Positions 52,527-60,885 of a stretch of 64,000 bases of DNA are shown in pieces (position 1 is the first letter of the stretch; each line of letters starts with the position of its first letter). The stretch comes from Pseudaeromonas sharmana (GTDB lineage Bacteria; Pseudomonadota; Gammaproteobacteria; Enterobacterales; Aeromonadaceae): the NCBI RefSeq assembly GCF_042649925.1, contig NZ_JBHSAF010000014.1, positions 496,001 through 560,000 of the forward strand. The letters are read 5' to 3'. The notes under the pieces were generated by a model. That model saw nothing but the letters and a program-made list of their open reading frames with translations. It was not told the origin of the DNA and did no database searches. The translations under genes and the position numbers were made by a program.

Positions 52527-53720
52527 TTATTGCACCGCGGCGAAGGCCGCCGCAACACGCGCGACATTGCTGTGGTTGAGGCCGGCCATGCAAACCCGTC
52601 CACTGGCGATCAGATAAACACCAAATTCCTCGCGCAGACGTTCAACCTGCGCCGCACTGAAGCCGGTATAGCTGAACATGCCACGTTGGGTCAGCAGAAA
52701 ATCAAAATTACGCTCCGGCAACGCCTGTTTAAGTGCCGACACCAGCACGGCGCGCATCTGCTCTATCCGGCTACGCATGGCATCAACTTCGGACTGCCAC
52801 TGGGCGTTGAGCGCGGCATCGTTCAACACCTTGCCCACCACTTGCGCACCGAAATTGGCCGGGCTGGAGTAGTTCCGCCGCACTGTCGCCTTCAGTTGTC
52901 CCAGCACACGCGCCGCTTCCTCGGCGTTGTCGCACAGCACCGACAAACCACCGACACGCTCACCGTACAGCGAGAAGATCTTGGAGAACGAGTTGCTGAC
53001 CAGCGCCGGCAAGCCGGCGGCGGTGATGGCACGGATCAGGTAAGTGTCTGCCTCCAGTCCGGCACCAAACCCCTGATAGGCGATATCGAGGAAGGCGATC
53101 AGCTCGCGCGCCTTGAGCACCTCAATCACCCGATCCCACTGGGCGTCGCTCAGATCAGCCCCGGTCGGATTATGGCAGCAGGGGTGCAGCAGCACTATGC
53201 TGCGCGCCGGAAGCTGCTGCAGCGTCGAGAGCATGGCGTCGAGATTGACGCCGCCTGTGGCGGCATCGAAATAGGGGTAGCTGTGCACCTTGAAACCGGC
53301 ACCGGCAAAAATTGCGATGTGGTTTTCCCACGTTGGATCACTAACCCAGACCTCAGACTCGGGGAAATAGCGCTTGAGAAAATCTGCCCCCACTTTCAAG
53401 GCGCCCGAACCACCCAGACTCTGGATGGTGGCGATACGCCCGGCCTGCAGCGCCGCAGAGTCGGCACCAAACAGCAAGCGTTGTACCGCAGTGCGGTACG
53501 CAGCCAGACCTTCCATCGGCAGATAGAGGCTCGCCTGCTGCATCTGGGTATGCAGATCGGCAATCGCCTGGCGCACTGAAGCCAATTGCGGGATCACGCC
53601 CTCTTCGTTGTAGTACAGGCCGATACTCAGGTTGACCTTGTCGGCTCGCGGATCCTGACGGAAGGTCTCCATCAGTGACAGAATCGGATCGCCTGCATAG
53701 GCGTCTACGTTTTGAAACAC
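52527..53720 (-). CDS. tyrB: Aromatic amino acid aminotransferase
   Basis: TyrB is a PLP enzyme that transaminates tyrosine, phenylalanine, leucine and aspartate. Fold-type I hallmarks are HPCCHNPTGADL, the PLP lysine in SNSFSKIFSLYGERVG and a C-terminal arginine in ASGRVCMAGL. The frame is open to an ATG at 53756 that overlaps the yitT stop. GTG 53720 has GGAG upstream and gives 397 residues beginning MFQNVDAYAGDPI, exactly the E. coli length and start. It follows yitT on the same strand and is probably co-transcribed. Confidence 0.92.
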   Translation of the reverse strand: MFQNVDAYAGDPILSLMETFRQDPRADKVNLSIGLYYNEEGVIPQLASVRQAIADLHTQMQQASLYLPMEGLAAYRTAVQRLLFGADSAALQAGRIATIQSLGGSGALKVGADFLKRYFPESEVWVSDPTWENHIAIFAGAGFKVHSYPYFDAATGGVNLDAMLSTLQQLPARSIVLLHPCCHNPTGADLSDAQWDRVIEVLKARELIAFLDIAYQGFGAGLEADTYLIRAITAAGLPALVSNSFSKIFSLYGERVGGLSVLCDNAEEAARVLGQLKATVRRNYSSPANFGAQVVGKVLNDAALNAQWQSEVDAMRSRIEQMRAVLVSALKQALPERNFDFLLTQRGMFSYTGFSAAQVERLREEFGVYLIASGRVCMAGLNHSNVARVAAAFAAVQ

Positions 53721-53755
53721 AGTCTTACACTCCGTTTTTACGTCAGTATCATCCA

Positions 53756-54370
53756 TTACACCGCATAACGTCCCGGGCGGTGATTCATGGCAATAATCAG
53801 GTTCAGGATGACGGCACCCAGGACCGACGCCAGCAGCATCGGCAGGCTCACCACCAGCAGGGACGCCACTACGATACAGGCATCGACCACCATTTGGAAT
53901 TTACCGGCACGAATACCGCTCTTATCCTGCAGATAGAGCGCCAGAATATTCAGGCCACCCAGGCTGGCCTTGTGCCGGAACAGCACGATAAAGCCGACCC
54001 CCATGATGACATTGCCAAACAAGGTGGCATAAACGGGGTTCAGGCTGTCGATGTGTATAAAGTGGCCATGCAAATCGGAAAACAGCGATAACAACGCCAC
54101 CGCACAGAAGGTCTTCAGCGTAAACGCTCGTCCCATCCGGCGTACCGACAGATAGTAAAACGGCAGATTCAGTACAAAAAAAGCCACGCCAAACGGGATG
54201 TGAGCCAGGTAGTGCAACAAAAAAGCCAGACCCGCCGTGCCCCCCGTGAGCGCACCAGCTTGACGCAGCAACACCACACCGAACGAGATCATCAAGGTAC
54301 CAAACAGCAGGGCGAGCGTGTCCTCAAGCCAGCTGTGGGAGAGCGATTGCGGAGTAATAACGTTATCCAT
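53756..54370 (-). CDS. YitT family membrane protein
   Basis: A 204-residue inner membrane protein with five or six hydrophobic segments and the YitT/YczE features LLRQAGALTGGTAGLAFLLHY and FRHKASLGGLNILALYLQ. The function of the family is not established; some members have been linked to transport. It lies between an Lrp/AsnC regulator and tyrB, all in one direction, which suggests a link to amino acid metabolism. Confidence 0.88.
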   Translation of the reverse strand: MDNVITPQSLSHSWLEDTLALLFGTLMISFGVVLLRQAGALTGGTAGLAFLLHYLAHIPFGVAFFVLNLPFYYLSVRRMGRAFTLKTFCAVALLSLFSDLHGHFIHIDSLNPVYATLFGNVIMGVGFIVLFRHKASLGGLNILALYLQDKSGIRAGKFQMVVDACIVVASLLVVSLPMLLASVLGAVILNLIIAMNHRPGRYAV

Positions 54371-54542
54371 AGTCAGTTCACACCGTCACAGGGTATTCAT
54401 CGGCCGGTTCAGGTCCAGTCATAGCCCGCATCACCGCAACCACCTTAAGACATGGCGATCCGTACAGGTCAAGCGACGGCCTCGATGGGCAAATAGACGG
54501 GCTGCGTCACCACATAAATCGAATGCACAATTTAAGCAGTCA

Positions 54543-54590
54543 TTGCATTTTATATAAACATTGCTTGCAACATTAGCCTTTTATTGCAAT
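54543..54590 (-). promoter_or_regulatory. Phased TTGCAA elements before yitT-tyrB
   Basis: TTGCAT (54543), TTGCAA (54565) and TTGCAA within ATTGCAAT (54584) are spaced about 20 bp apart, near two helix turns, in the A/T-rich promoter region of yitT. Such phasing fits an Lrp-type octamer, and the neighbouring gene encodes one; this is inference. Confidence 0.4.
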
Positions 54591-54630
54591 TAACACGCAT
54601 CAATTGACTGAAGCGCGCACGATAAACCAG

Positions 54631-55116
54631 CTACCGCCCGCAGAGGGACAGAATAGCTGGCATCGGACTGCCATTCTCTTTGAGCCGGTTGAGTACGACT
54701 GCAGTTTTGAGGTGTGCCACACTGCCATGCCGCGCCAGAATATCGCTGATCAACCGACTCAACCCTGCTAAGTCCGCAACCGCCACTTTTAGCAGATAAT
54801 CGGCGTCCCCCGTGGTCTGGTAGGCATCGATGATCGCATCCACCTCAACCAGCACCTGCAGGAAACGTTCGACACATTCGCGGGTATGGTTGAGCAAACG
54901 CACCTCAATCAACCCCAGCATCGTCATGCCAAGCGCCTCGGGAGCCAGGCGCGCGTGATAACCCAGGATATGCTGAGCCTGTTCTAGGGCAAGCCGCCGA
55001 CGCGAACACTGGGAAGCAGACAGCCCCACCAAAGCGCCCAGCTCCTGATTAGTCAGGCGGCCGTTGCCTTGCAACAAGGAGAGGATCTGCAAGTCAAAAT
55101 CATCAAGCGTAGTCAT
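54631..55116 (-). CDS. Lrp/AsnC family regulator
   Basis: A 161-residue feast/famine regulator: N-terminal helix-turn-helix (LDDFDLQILSLLQGNGRLTNQELGALVGLS, cited in part) and a C-terminal RAM ligand domain with AYQTTGDADYLLKVAVAD. GGAGCTGCCC stands before the ATG. Because it is upstream of yitT-tyrB in the same direction, these are likely targets. The effector is presumably an amino acid. Confidence 0.92.
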   Translation of the reverse strand: MTTLDDFDLQILSLLQGNGRLTNQELGALVGLSASQCSRRRLALEQAQHILGYHARLAPEALGMTMLGLIEVRLLNHTRECVERFLQVLVEVDAIIDAYQTTGDADYLLKVAVADLAGLSRLISDILARHGSVAHLKTAVVLNRLKENGSPMPAILSLCGR

Positions 55117-55210
55117 GGGCAGCTCCTGGCGCGGCCTATGGTCAATAGCAAAGAAGAGAGCCTAGCAGGCCTTGAGCTCCGACGGAACGCCGGCATCGGG
55201 GTGAAAACGG

Positions 55211-56086
55211 TCATCCCCGACGGGCCGCAAGCGTGGTACCGACCGACGCGGCGATGATGGCCGCTATCCCCAGCCACTGGCTCGGTGGCAGACTCTCAGC
55301 GAGGCAAATCCAACCGACCAATGCCCCAACCACCGGTTCGCCACTGGTCAAGATACCAAAGCGATGGGGTGGCAAACGGCGCAGCGCATACATTTCCAGC
55401 GTATAAGGCACAGCACTCGAGAGCACGGCGACTGCAACCGCCAGCCAAAGGATGTTCGGATCCAGCAAGCCACTCCCGGCTTGCGCCCAGCCAAACGGCA
55501 TGACAACCAGGGCACCGATGGCCATACCAAACGCTGGAGTGCTGGCCCCCATGGCCTGCCCGGCCCGCCGACCAGTGACAATATACAACCCCCAGCAGAC
55601 GCCAGCGGCCAGCGCGAGAACCGCGCCAACAGGATCGATGACCCGAGCCGTGCCACTTAATGGCAGGATCAGCAACAACCCGATCACGGCCAGTCCAATC
55701 CAGATAAAGTCGATACGTCGCCGCGAGCCCAGCAGAGCCACTGTCAACGGGCCGACAAACTCTATCGCCAGGGCACTCCCCAGCGGGATCCGCGAAATCG
55801 CCATGTAAAACAGCAGATTCATCAAGCTGAGCGATAAGGCATACGGCACTATGGCCCGCCATTGCCGAAGCGTAGGTCGTAACCGCCAGATCCGGAATGC
55901 CAGCGACAGCATGAGCGCGGCAATCCCCAATCTCAGTACTGTGGTGCCCGCGGGCCCAACAGAGGGGAACAGGCTCTTCGCCAGTGAAGCCCCCAGTGTA
56001 ATGGACAACATGGCACCAAAAGCGGCCGCCAACGGTGCCAGCACCTGCCAAAAAGATGACCGGGAATCGATAACAGAATGGGACAT
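55211..56086 (-). CDS. rhtA: Threonine/homoserine exporter RhtA-like
   Basis: A 291-residue EamA-type exporter with ten membrane helices in two repeats. It resembles E. coli RhtA over its full length: GASLAKSLFP, the LEF/IEFVGPLTVALLGSRR block, LALAAGVCWGLYIVTGRRAG, and AVAVLSSAVPYTLEMYALRRLP. RhtA exports threonine and homoserine. It diverges from an Lrp/AsnC regulator across three palindromes, so amino-acid-induced export is probable. Confidence 0.9.
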   Translation of the reverse strand: MSHSVIDSRSSFWQVLAPLAAAFGAMLSITLGASLAKSLFPSVGPAGTTVLRLGIAALMLSLAFRIWRLRPTLRQWRAIVPYALSLSLMNLLFYMAISRIPLGSALAIEFVGPLTVALLGSRRRIDFIWIGLAVIGLLLILPLSGTARVIDPVGAVLALAAGVCWGLYIVTGRRAGQAMGASTPAFGMAIGALVVMPFGWAQAGSGLLDPNILWLAVAVAVLSSAVPYTLEMYALRRLPPHRFGILTSGEPVVGALVGWICLAESLPPSQWLGIAAIIAASVGTTLAARRG

Positions 56087-56109
56087 AACACAGACCAGAT
56101 AACACGATA

Positions 56110-56178
56110 GCGATAAAATATATCGTTTGTTCGCGATAAATTCGTTCTATTATCGCCAGCTTGCGATAAATTTTATCA
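56110..56178. promoter_or_regulatory. Array of three GCGATAA palindromes between rhtA and an Lrp-type gene
   Basis: CGATA-N5-TATCG (56111-56125), GCGATAA-N10-TTATCGC (56133-56156) and GATAAA-T-TTTATC (56165-56177) lie in a row, centres about 26 bp apart. They fill the divergent promoter region and are the likely binding sites of the adjacent Lrp/AsnC protein. Confidence 0.65.
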
Positions 56179-56201
56179 CTTCTATCCATACAGGAAACAC
56201 C

Positions 56202-56660
56202 ATGCTGGACCGCTTCGATTTGCAGATGCTCACCGCATTGCAACAAGATGCTCGTTTACCGATTCCCGAGCTGGCGCAGCGCGTCGGGCTCTCTGCCCCA
56301 GCCTGCTATCGTCGGCTCAGGGCCTTGCGCGAATCGGGTCTTATCGAGCGCGAGATCGCCCTGGTGGCCCCGAAAACCATGGGCTGGCCAGTGACCATGC
56401 TGGTGCTGGTTTCGCTCGAACGCGATCACAGCCGAATTGTCGATGCCTTGATTGCCCGCCTGCAAACCGAACCAGAGGTCATGGATCTGTGGTATGTCAC
56501 GGGTGAGCAGGATTTTGTCTTACATGTCGCCGCCCGCGACATGGCCAGCTACGAGGCCTTCACGCGCCGAGTGCTGCATGATGAAGAGCAGGTGCGCAGC
56601 TTCACCACCCTCGTCGTCCTGGGGCAGCCCAAGCGGGCAGGTGCCCTACCCGCGATCTAG
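56202..56660 (+). CDS. Lrp/AsnC family regulator
   Basis: A 152-residue regulator with helix-turn-helix LPIPELAQRVGLSAPACYRRL and a RAM domain (DLWYVTGEQDFVLHVAARD). CAGGAAACACC precedes ATG 56202; the longer open frame to 56127 covers the palindrome array and is unlikely. It diverges from rhtA, which it presumably controls. It differs clearly from the other Lrp-type protein at 54.6 kb. Confidence 0.93.
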   Translation: MLDRFDLQMLTALQQDARLPIPELAQRVGLSAPACYRRLRALRESGLIEREIALVAPKTMGWPVTMLVLVSLERDHSRIVDALIARLQTEPEVMDLWYVTGEQDFVLHVAARDMASYEAFTRRVLHDEEQVRSFTTLVVLGQPKRAGALPAI

Positions 56661-56682
56661 CCACAGCCACGCATCCATGATC

Positions 56683-56706
56683 AAAAAAGGCGGCACAGGG
56701 CCGCCT
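56683..56706 (-). terminator. Terminator after the Cache chemotaxis receptor gene
   Basis: AGGCGGC (56688-56694) and GCCGCCT (56700-56706) form the stem and six T follow on the minus strand. Confidence 0.85.
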
Positions 56707-56725
56707 GATGGGGAAACCAATCGGC

Positions 56726-58393
56726 TTAGTATCTGAAGCGCGAGACCAGATTTTTCAGCACATTTCCTGTATCCACCAACTCTTCCGTACTCTGTTGCGA
56801 CTCATCTGCCGCCTGAGTCAACTGCTCCACTATGTGCTGGATGGCCACGAGATTGCGATTAATCTCCTCGGCCACCGCATTTTGCTCCTCTGCAGCGGTC
56901 GCGATCTGCAGATTCATCTCATTGATGGTGTCCACTGCCGCCGCTACGCCGTCCAGCGAATTGGAGATCTTTCCGGTCTCGTGAATGGTCTCTTCACTGC
57001 GCGCCTGGCTCGATTGCATGACCTCGACCGCCTCCGCCACTCCGGATTGCAGCCGCTGCAGCATGCTGTTGATCTCCACCGTGCTCTGCTGGGTTCGTCC
57101 CGCTAGCGAGCGCACTTCGTCAGCCACCACGGCAAAACCTCGTCCCTGCTCACCCGCCCGTGCGGCTTCAATGGCCGCATTCAGGGCGAGCAAATTTGTC
57201 TGCTCGGCAATGCCGCGAATAACTTCGACCACAGAGCCAATCTTGCCAGTTTCCTGCGCCAGTTGCTGAATCACATGGGCCGCTTGATCCACCTCACTGA
57301 CCAGCTGATTGATACTGTGGGTCGCTACCGCCACGACCTCACGCGCCTGGACCGCCTCGGCACTGGCCGCACTGGTCGCTGTCGCCGCATTGGCCGCACT
57401 GGAAGCCACCTCCTGCGCCGTAGAGCTCATTTCTGTGACGGCAGTGACCACCTGTTCGGTTTCGCGTCTGTGTCCCTGCATCTGGGTAATGAACTGCGAC
57501 GAGGAGTCCTTGAGGCGGGCCGAAACATCAAAGACATGGCTGCTGGTCACGCCGACCTGCGATACCAGCGACTGTATCTGCTCGATGAAATGATTAAAGG
57601 CCAGACTCAAGGTCCCGACTTCGTCTGTGCTGGTGGCACTTAGTCGCCGCGTCAGGTCACCCTCACCACTGGCTATGTTGTTCAGTGCCGCAACAGCCGC
57701 CTCCAATGGGCGGGTGATCCGATTGCCAATCACCAGGGTGGCCACGATAGTCAGCACTAATACCGCCAACGACACCGCTATGTTGCGCAGCAACAGCGTG
57801 ATCGTCTCTTGTTGACCAAGCTGCATGTGCCGGGCCAATTCAGCTTCGATGTCGTCGATATAGAATCCGGTACCCACGACCCACTGGTACTTATCAAGGG
57901 TCTTGTTAAAGCTCAATTTGGCCACATCGCGATTGACCGACGGCTTATGCCATTGATACTGCACAAAGCCATCGCCCTGACGGGCAGAGGTGATAATCGC
58001 CTGGATAAACTGCTTGCCGTCAGCATCCTTGAGCTGGGAGAGGTCCTTGCCTTCGAGTTCAGGCTTGGGACCCAGCACCTGGTTGATACCTTGATAGTTG
58101 TAGACAAAGAAATAGCCATCGGCTTCATATCGCAGTTCACGCAGTATCTGCTTAACGGTCTCCCGGTTTTCCGGCGTATCCGCTTGTGCATAGACGTTGG
58201 CAACAGCGCTTTCCGCCAACGCCAGATACTTGCCCAATTGCGCCTTTTTCTCACTGATCAGTTGCTCGCGCAGCTCAACCTGCTTCTGCTGCAGATCGGC
58301 ACGACTGATCATGTAGCTGCTCAGATTGATCAATAACACCACCAGTATCAGTGGAATACTGGCTAGAGCAATGATCTTGTTTTTGATACGCAT
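56726..58393 (-). CDS. Methyl-accepting chemotaxis protein with Cache sensor
   Basis: A 555-residue receptor: membrane helix near residues 8-30, a periplasmic single-Cache domain (YEADGYFFVYNYQG and GKQFIQAIITSARQGDG), a second helix near 190-212, HAMP, and the signalling hairpin with GIAEQTNLLALNAAIEAARAGEQ (cited in part). sCache domains often bind small organic acids such as acetate, pyruvate or propionate. AAGGAG lies before ATG 58393. Confidence 0.93.
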   Translation of the reverse strand: MRIKNKIIALASIPLILVVLLINLSSYMISRADLQQKQVELREQLISEKKAQLGKYLALAESAVANVYAQADTPENRETVKQILRELRYEADGYFFVYNYQGINQVLGPKPELEGKDLSQLKDADGKQFIQAIITSARQGDGFVQYQWHKPSVNRDVAKLSFNKTLDKYQWVVGTGFYIDDIEAELARHMQLGQQETITLLLRNIAVSLAVLVLTIVATLVIGNRITRPLEAAVAALNNIASGEGDLTRRLSATSTDEVGTLSLAFNHFIEQIQSLVSQVGVTSSHVFDVSARLKDSSSQFITQMQGHRRETEQVVTAVTEMSSTAQEVASSAANAATATSAASAEAVQAREVVAVATHSINQLVSEVDQAAHVIQQLAQETGKIGSVVEVIRGIAEQTNLLALNAAIEAARAGEQGRGFAVVADEVRSLAGRTQQSTVEINSMLQRLQSGVAEAVEVMQSSQARSEETIHETGKISNSLDGVAAAVDTINEMNLQIATAAEEQNAVAEEINRNLVAIQHIVEQLTQAADESQQSTEELVDTGNVLKNLVSRFRY

Positions 58394-58436
58394 GGCCACA
58401 CTCCTTGGGTCACTCTGCTGCACACGTTGCGACAGC

Positions 58437-58453
58437 CTGTCCTGTCAGGACAG
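58437..58453. repeat. Perfect palindrome upstream of the Cache receptor gene
   Basis: CTGTCCTG-T-CAGGACAG lies about 45 bp before the receptor start and might be a regulator site. The rest of the 410 bp between the receptor gene and tRNA-Ser (58394-58803) shows no gene. Confidence 0.5.
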
Positions 58454-58767
58454 CTTGCGCGACATGATCAAGCATAGCCAGACTGCGGTCTCGCTTCTGT
58501 GAGGAAAAACCAAAAGAGAGGCTGGTCAGCACTCAAGCCCCTGCGGTCGCAGCGATCCGGCAGTCAAGCTGAGCCCTCGTGCCCGCAGAGCAAAACCATC
58601 AGCGCCGGCCGGCGATGAACGGGGGGATGACGCAGGCTTTGCAAATCAGGAGACAGGATGGTGGGTACAGGCACGGAGGAAACGGTCGTGTTGTGCTGTG
58701 GGTAACAAGAGGCCAGATACAGCCCGGAGCATCACCAGACCAGGCAGGTGGCGATTATCACGCAAAT

Positions 58768-58792
58768 AAAAAAAGCCGCATGACTGCAGCTT
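58768..58792 (-). terminator. Terminator of tRNA-Ser
   Basis: AAGCCGCA (58773-58780) and TGCAGCTT (58785-58792) pair with one G-U, loop TGAC; the minus strand continues with T7. Confidence 0.82.
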
Positions 58793-58803
58793 CTGTTTGA
58801 AGA

Positions 58804-58891
58804 TGGCGGTGAGGGAGGGATTCGAACCCTCGATACGTTGCCGTATACACACTTTCCAGGCGTGCTCCTTCAGCCACTCGGACACCTCACC
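58804..58891 (-). tRNA. tRNA-Ser(GGA)
   Basis: An 88-nt class II tRNA with encoded CCA. The acceptor arm GGTGAGG pairs with CCTCACC, a long variable arm is present (TGTGTATACGGCAACGTATCGA region), and the anticodon GGA is at 58857-58855. Confidence 0.97.
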
Positions 58892-58925
58892 GTTTTTTTG
58901 ATTCCTTGTTTAGGCGTGGAATCTC
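58871..58925 (-). repeat. 55-bp direct repeat, copy at the tRNA-Ser 5' end
   Basis: This copy contains the first 21 nt of tRNA-Ser (through the D-loop) and 34 bp of its leader. It is identical to 59007-59061. Confidence 0.95.
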
Positions 58926-59006
58926 ACCTTTTTCCAGTTCAGTGGTCTGTGGCTGCGTCGCACGCCTTGCGTGCTCTCCTTTATCGCCAGCTTCGCTGGC
59001 TTCGGG

Positions 59007-59061
59007 CAGCCACTCGGACACCTCACCGTTTTTTTGATTCCTTGTTTAGGCGTGGAATCTC
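59007..59061 (-). pseudogene. Truncated tRNA-Ser 5' fragment with duplicated leader
   Basis: An exact copy of 58871-58925, 136 bp upstream of it in the direction of transcription. It holds the leader and the first 21 nt of tRNA-Ser (59027-59007), then breaks into unrelated sequence with two small hairpins (GCCAGC/GCTGGC and GCACGC/GCGTGC). No functional tRNA can form. Confidence 0.85.
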
Positions 59062-59168
59062 GCCTGCCCCAAGCGCAGCAGCGCTGACGACGGGCGGCAT
59101 GATAGGAAAACTGTGCCGCGATTACAATACTAATTTCATATAAAACAATGTGTTTGCTCATTATTGCG

Positions 59169-59196
59169 ACAAGGGAGGCCAAATGGCCTCCCTTGT
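59169..59196 (-). terminator. Terminator-like hairpin after the fumarase gene
   Basis: CAAGGGAGGCC (59170-59180) and GGCCTCCCTTG (59185-59195) form a perfect 11-bp stem just behind the fumarase stop. The T-run is poor. Confidence 0.65.
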
Positions 59197-59198
59197 TG

Positions 59199-60728
59199 TC
59201 ACTCGCCGATCGTCTTGATATCGACAGGTTGCAATATCGCTTTCCAGTGCGCGGGTCCTATGTCATGGATATTCTCACCGCGACTATCTACCGCCACGGT
59301 GACCGGCATGTCGACAACTTCGAACTCGTAGATAGCCTCCATACCCAGATCTTCGAACGCCACCTTACGCGCCTTCTTGATCGCTTTGGATACCAGATAG
59401 GCTGCTCCTCCCACCGCCATCAGATACGCAGCGCCATGGCGTTTAATTGCCGCCACCGCCTCAGGCCCGCGTTCGGACTTGCCTATCATGCCAAACAACC
59501 CGGCCTCGCCCAGCATGGTTTCACTGAACTTGTCCATCCGGGTTGATGTCGTCGGTCCTGCCGGCCCAACCACCTCGTCACGAACCGGATCGACAGGGCC
59601 AACATAGTAAATAAAGCGCCCCGCCAGATTGACGCCTTCCGGAAGCGCCTTGCCTGCCTTGAGCAAATCCTGGATCCGCTTATGGGCCGCATCGCGGCCG
59701 GTAAGAATAGTCCCGGACAGCAGTAACGTCTCGCCGACCTTCCAGCTGGCAATCTCCGCTTTGCTGATGCCATCAAGGTTCACCCGGCGCGCACTGGCGG
59801 CCCCTTCCCACTCGATCTGCGGCCATGCTGACAGCGGGGGCGGAACCAACTCAGCCGGACCGGAGCCATCCAGAGTAAAATGAATGTGTCGGGTTGCCGC
59901 GCAATTGGGGATCATGGCAACCGGCAGGCCAACCGCATGGGTTGGGGCCGATTTGATTTTCACATCCAGCACCGTGGTCAACCCACCCAACCCCTGGGCA
60001 CCGATGCCCAGCTGGTTGATTTTTTCGTACAACTCCAGGCGCAACGCCTCTTCTGTCGTACTGGCGCCGCGCGCCTTCAGCTGCTGGATATCGATGGACT
60101 CCATCAACGACTCTTTAGCCATCAACATGGCTTTTTCAGCGGTACCACCGATGCCAATTCCCAACATGCCAGGGGGACACCAGCCTGCCCCCATGCCTGG
60201 CACTGTCTTCAGCACCCAGTCAACCAGGGAATCAGACGGATTCAACATCGCCAGCTTGGATTTGTTCTCCGAGCCCCCCCCTTTGGCCGCAATCAGCACA
60301 TCGACCTTGTCTCCCGGGACCATTTCGACGTGGACCACGGCCGGCGTATTGTCGCGCGTATTGACCCGCTTGCCGGCCGGATCAGCCAAGATCGATAAAC
60401 GCAAGGGGTTATCCGGATGGGTATAGGCCCGACGCGTGCCCTCATCCACCATCTGCTGTACCGTCATCTCCGTCGCCCATTGCACCTGCATCCCGATCTT
60501 GACAAAACAGGTGACGATGCCCGTGTCCTGACACAGGGGACGATGCCCTTCTGCCGCCATTCGCGAATTGATCAGGATCTGCGCGATGGCATCCTTGGCG
60601 GCCTGACTCTCTTCGCGTTGATACGCCGCATGCAGCGCCTCAACAAAGTCCAGCGGGTGATAATAGGAAATGTACTGCAACGCATCGAAAATCGAATCGA
60701 TGAAGTCGTGCTGTTTGATGACGGTCAT
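59199..60728 (-). CDS. fumA: Fumarate hydratase class I
   Basis: The iron-sulfur fumarase of the citric acid cycle, converting fumarate to malate. The cluster cysteines are in RPLCQDTG, GAGWCPPGM and IPNCAATRH, and the C-terminal domain has GPAGPTTSTRMDKF. GGAGAAGACC precedes ATG 60728, giving 509 residues; the family ranges around 500-550. It diverges from pabB. The sequence does not decide between aerobic (FumA) and anaerobic (FumB) roles. Confidence 0.94.
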   Translation of the reverse strand: MTVIKQHDFIDSIFDALQYISYYHPLDFVEALHAAYQREESQAAKDAIAQILINSRMAAEGHRPLCQDTGIVTCFVKIGMQVQWATEMTVQQMVDEGTRRAYTHPDNPLRLSILADPAGKRVNTRDNTPAVVHVEMVPGDKVDVLIAAKGGGSENKSKLAMLNPSDSLVDWVLKTVPGMGAGWCPPGMLGIGIGGTAEKAMLMAKESLMESIDIQQLKARGASTTEEALRLELYEKINQLGIGAQGLGGLTTVLDVKIKSAPTHAVGLPVAMIPNCAATRHIHFTLDGSGPAELVPPPLSAWPQIEWEGAASARRVNLDGISKAEIASWKVGETLLLSGTILTGRDAAHKRIQDLLKAGKALPEGVNLAGRFIYYVGPVDPVRDEVVGPAGPTTSTRMDKFSETMLGEAGLFGMIGKSERGPEAVAAIKRHGAAYLMAVGGAAYLVSKAIKKARKVAFEDLGMEAIYEFEVVDMPVTVAVDSRGENIHDIGPAHWKAILQPVDIKTIGE

Positions 60729-60885
60729 GGTCTTCTCCGTTACCGGGTGACCCCGCATGGCGGGGGACAGCTGCCTCGGGCTGTCAGTTTTTGTCCTTGT
60801 GCTGCCTTATGATACGCTGCGCGACCAGAGCGTGCCATGACGCAGTGCCCACTGGTGGGCTGGAACACGCAACACAGGTATCTTG

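Noticed and set aside
52530..53579. 349-residue plus-strand frame opposite tyrB
   Set aside because: Antisense shadow of a full-length TyrB.
55296..56246. 316-residue minus-strand frame in another register over rhtA
   Set aside because: Overlaps RhtA, which has conserved sequence and membrane pattern; the alternative has neither.
58646..58885. Frame beginning MSEWLKEHAWKV over tRNA-Ser
   Set aside because: This is the translation of the tRNA gene itself, a common artefact.
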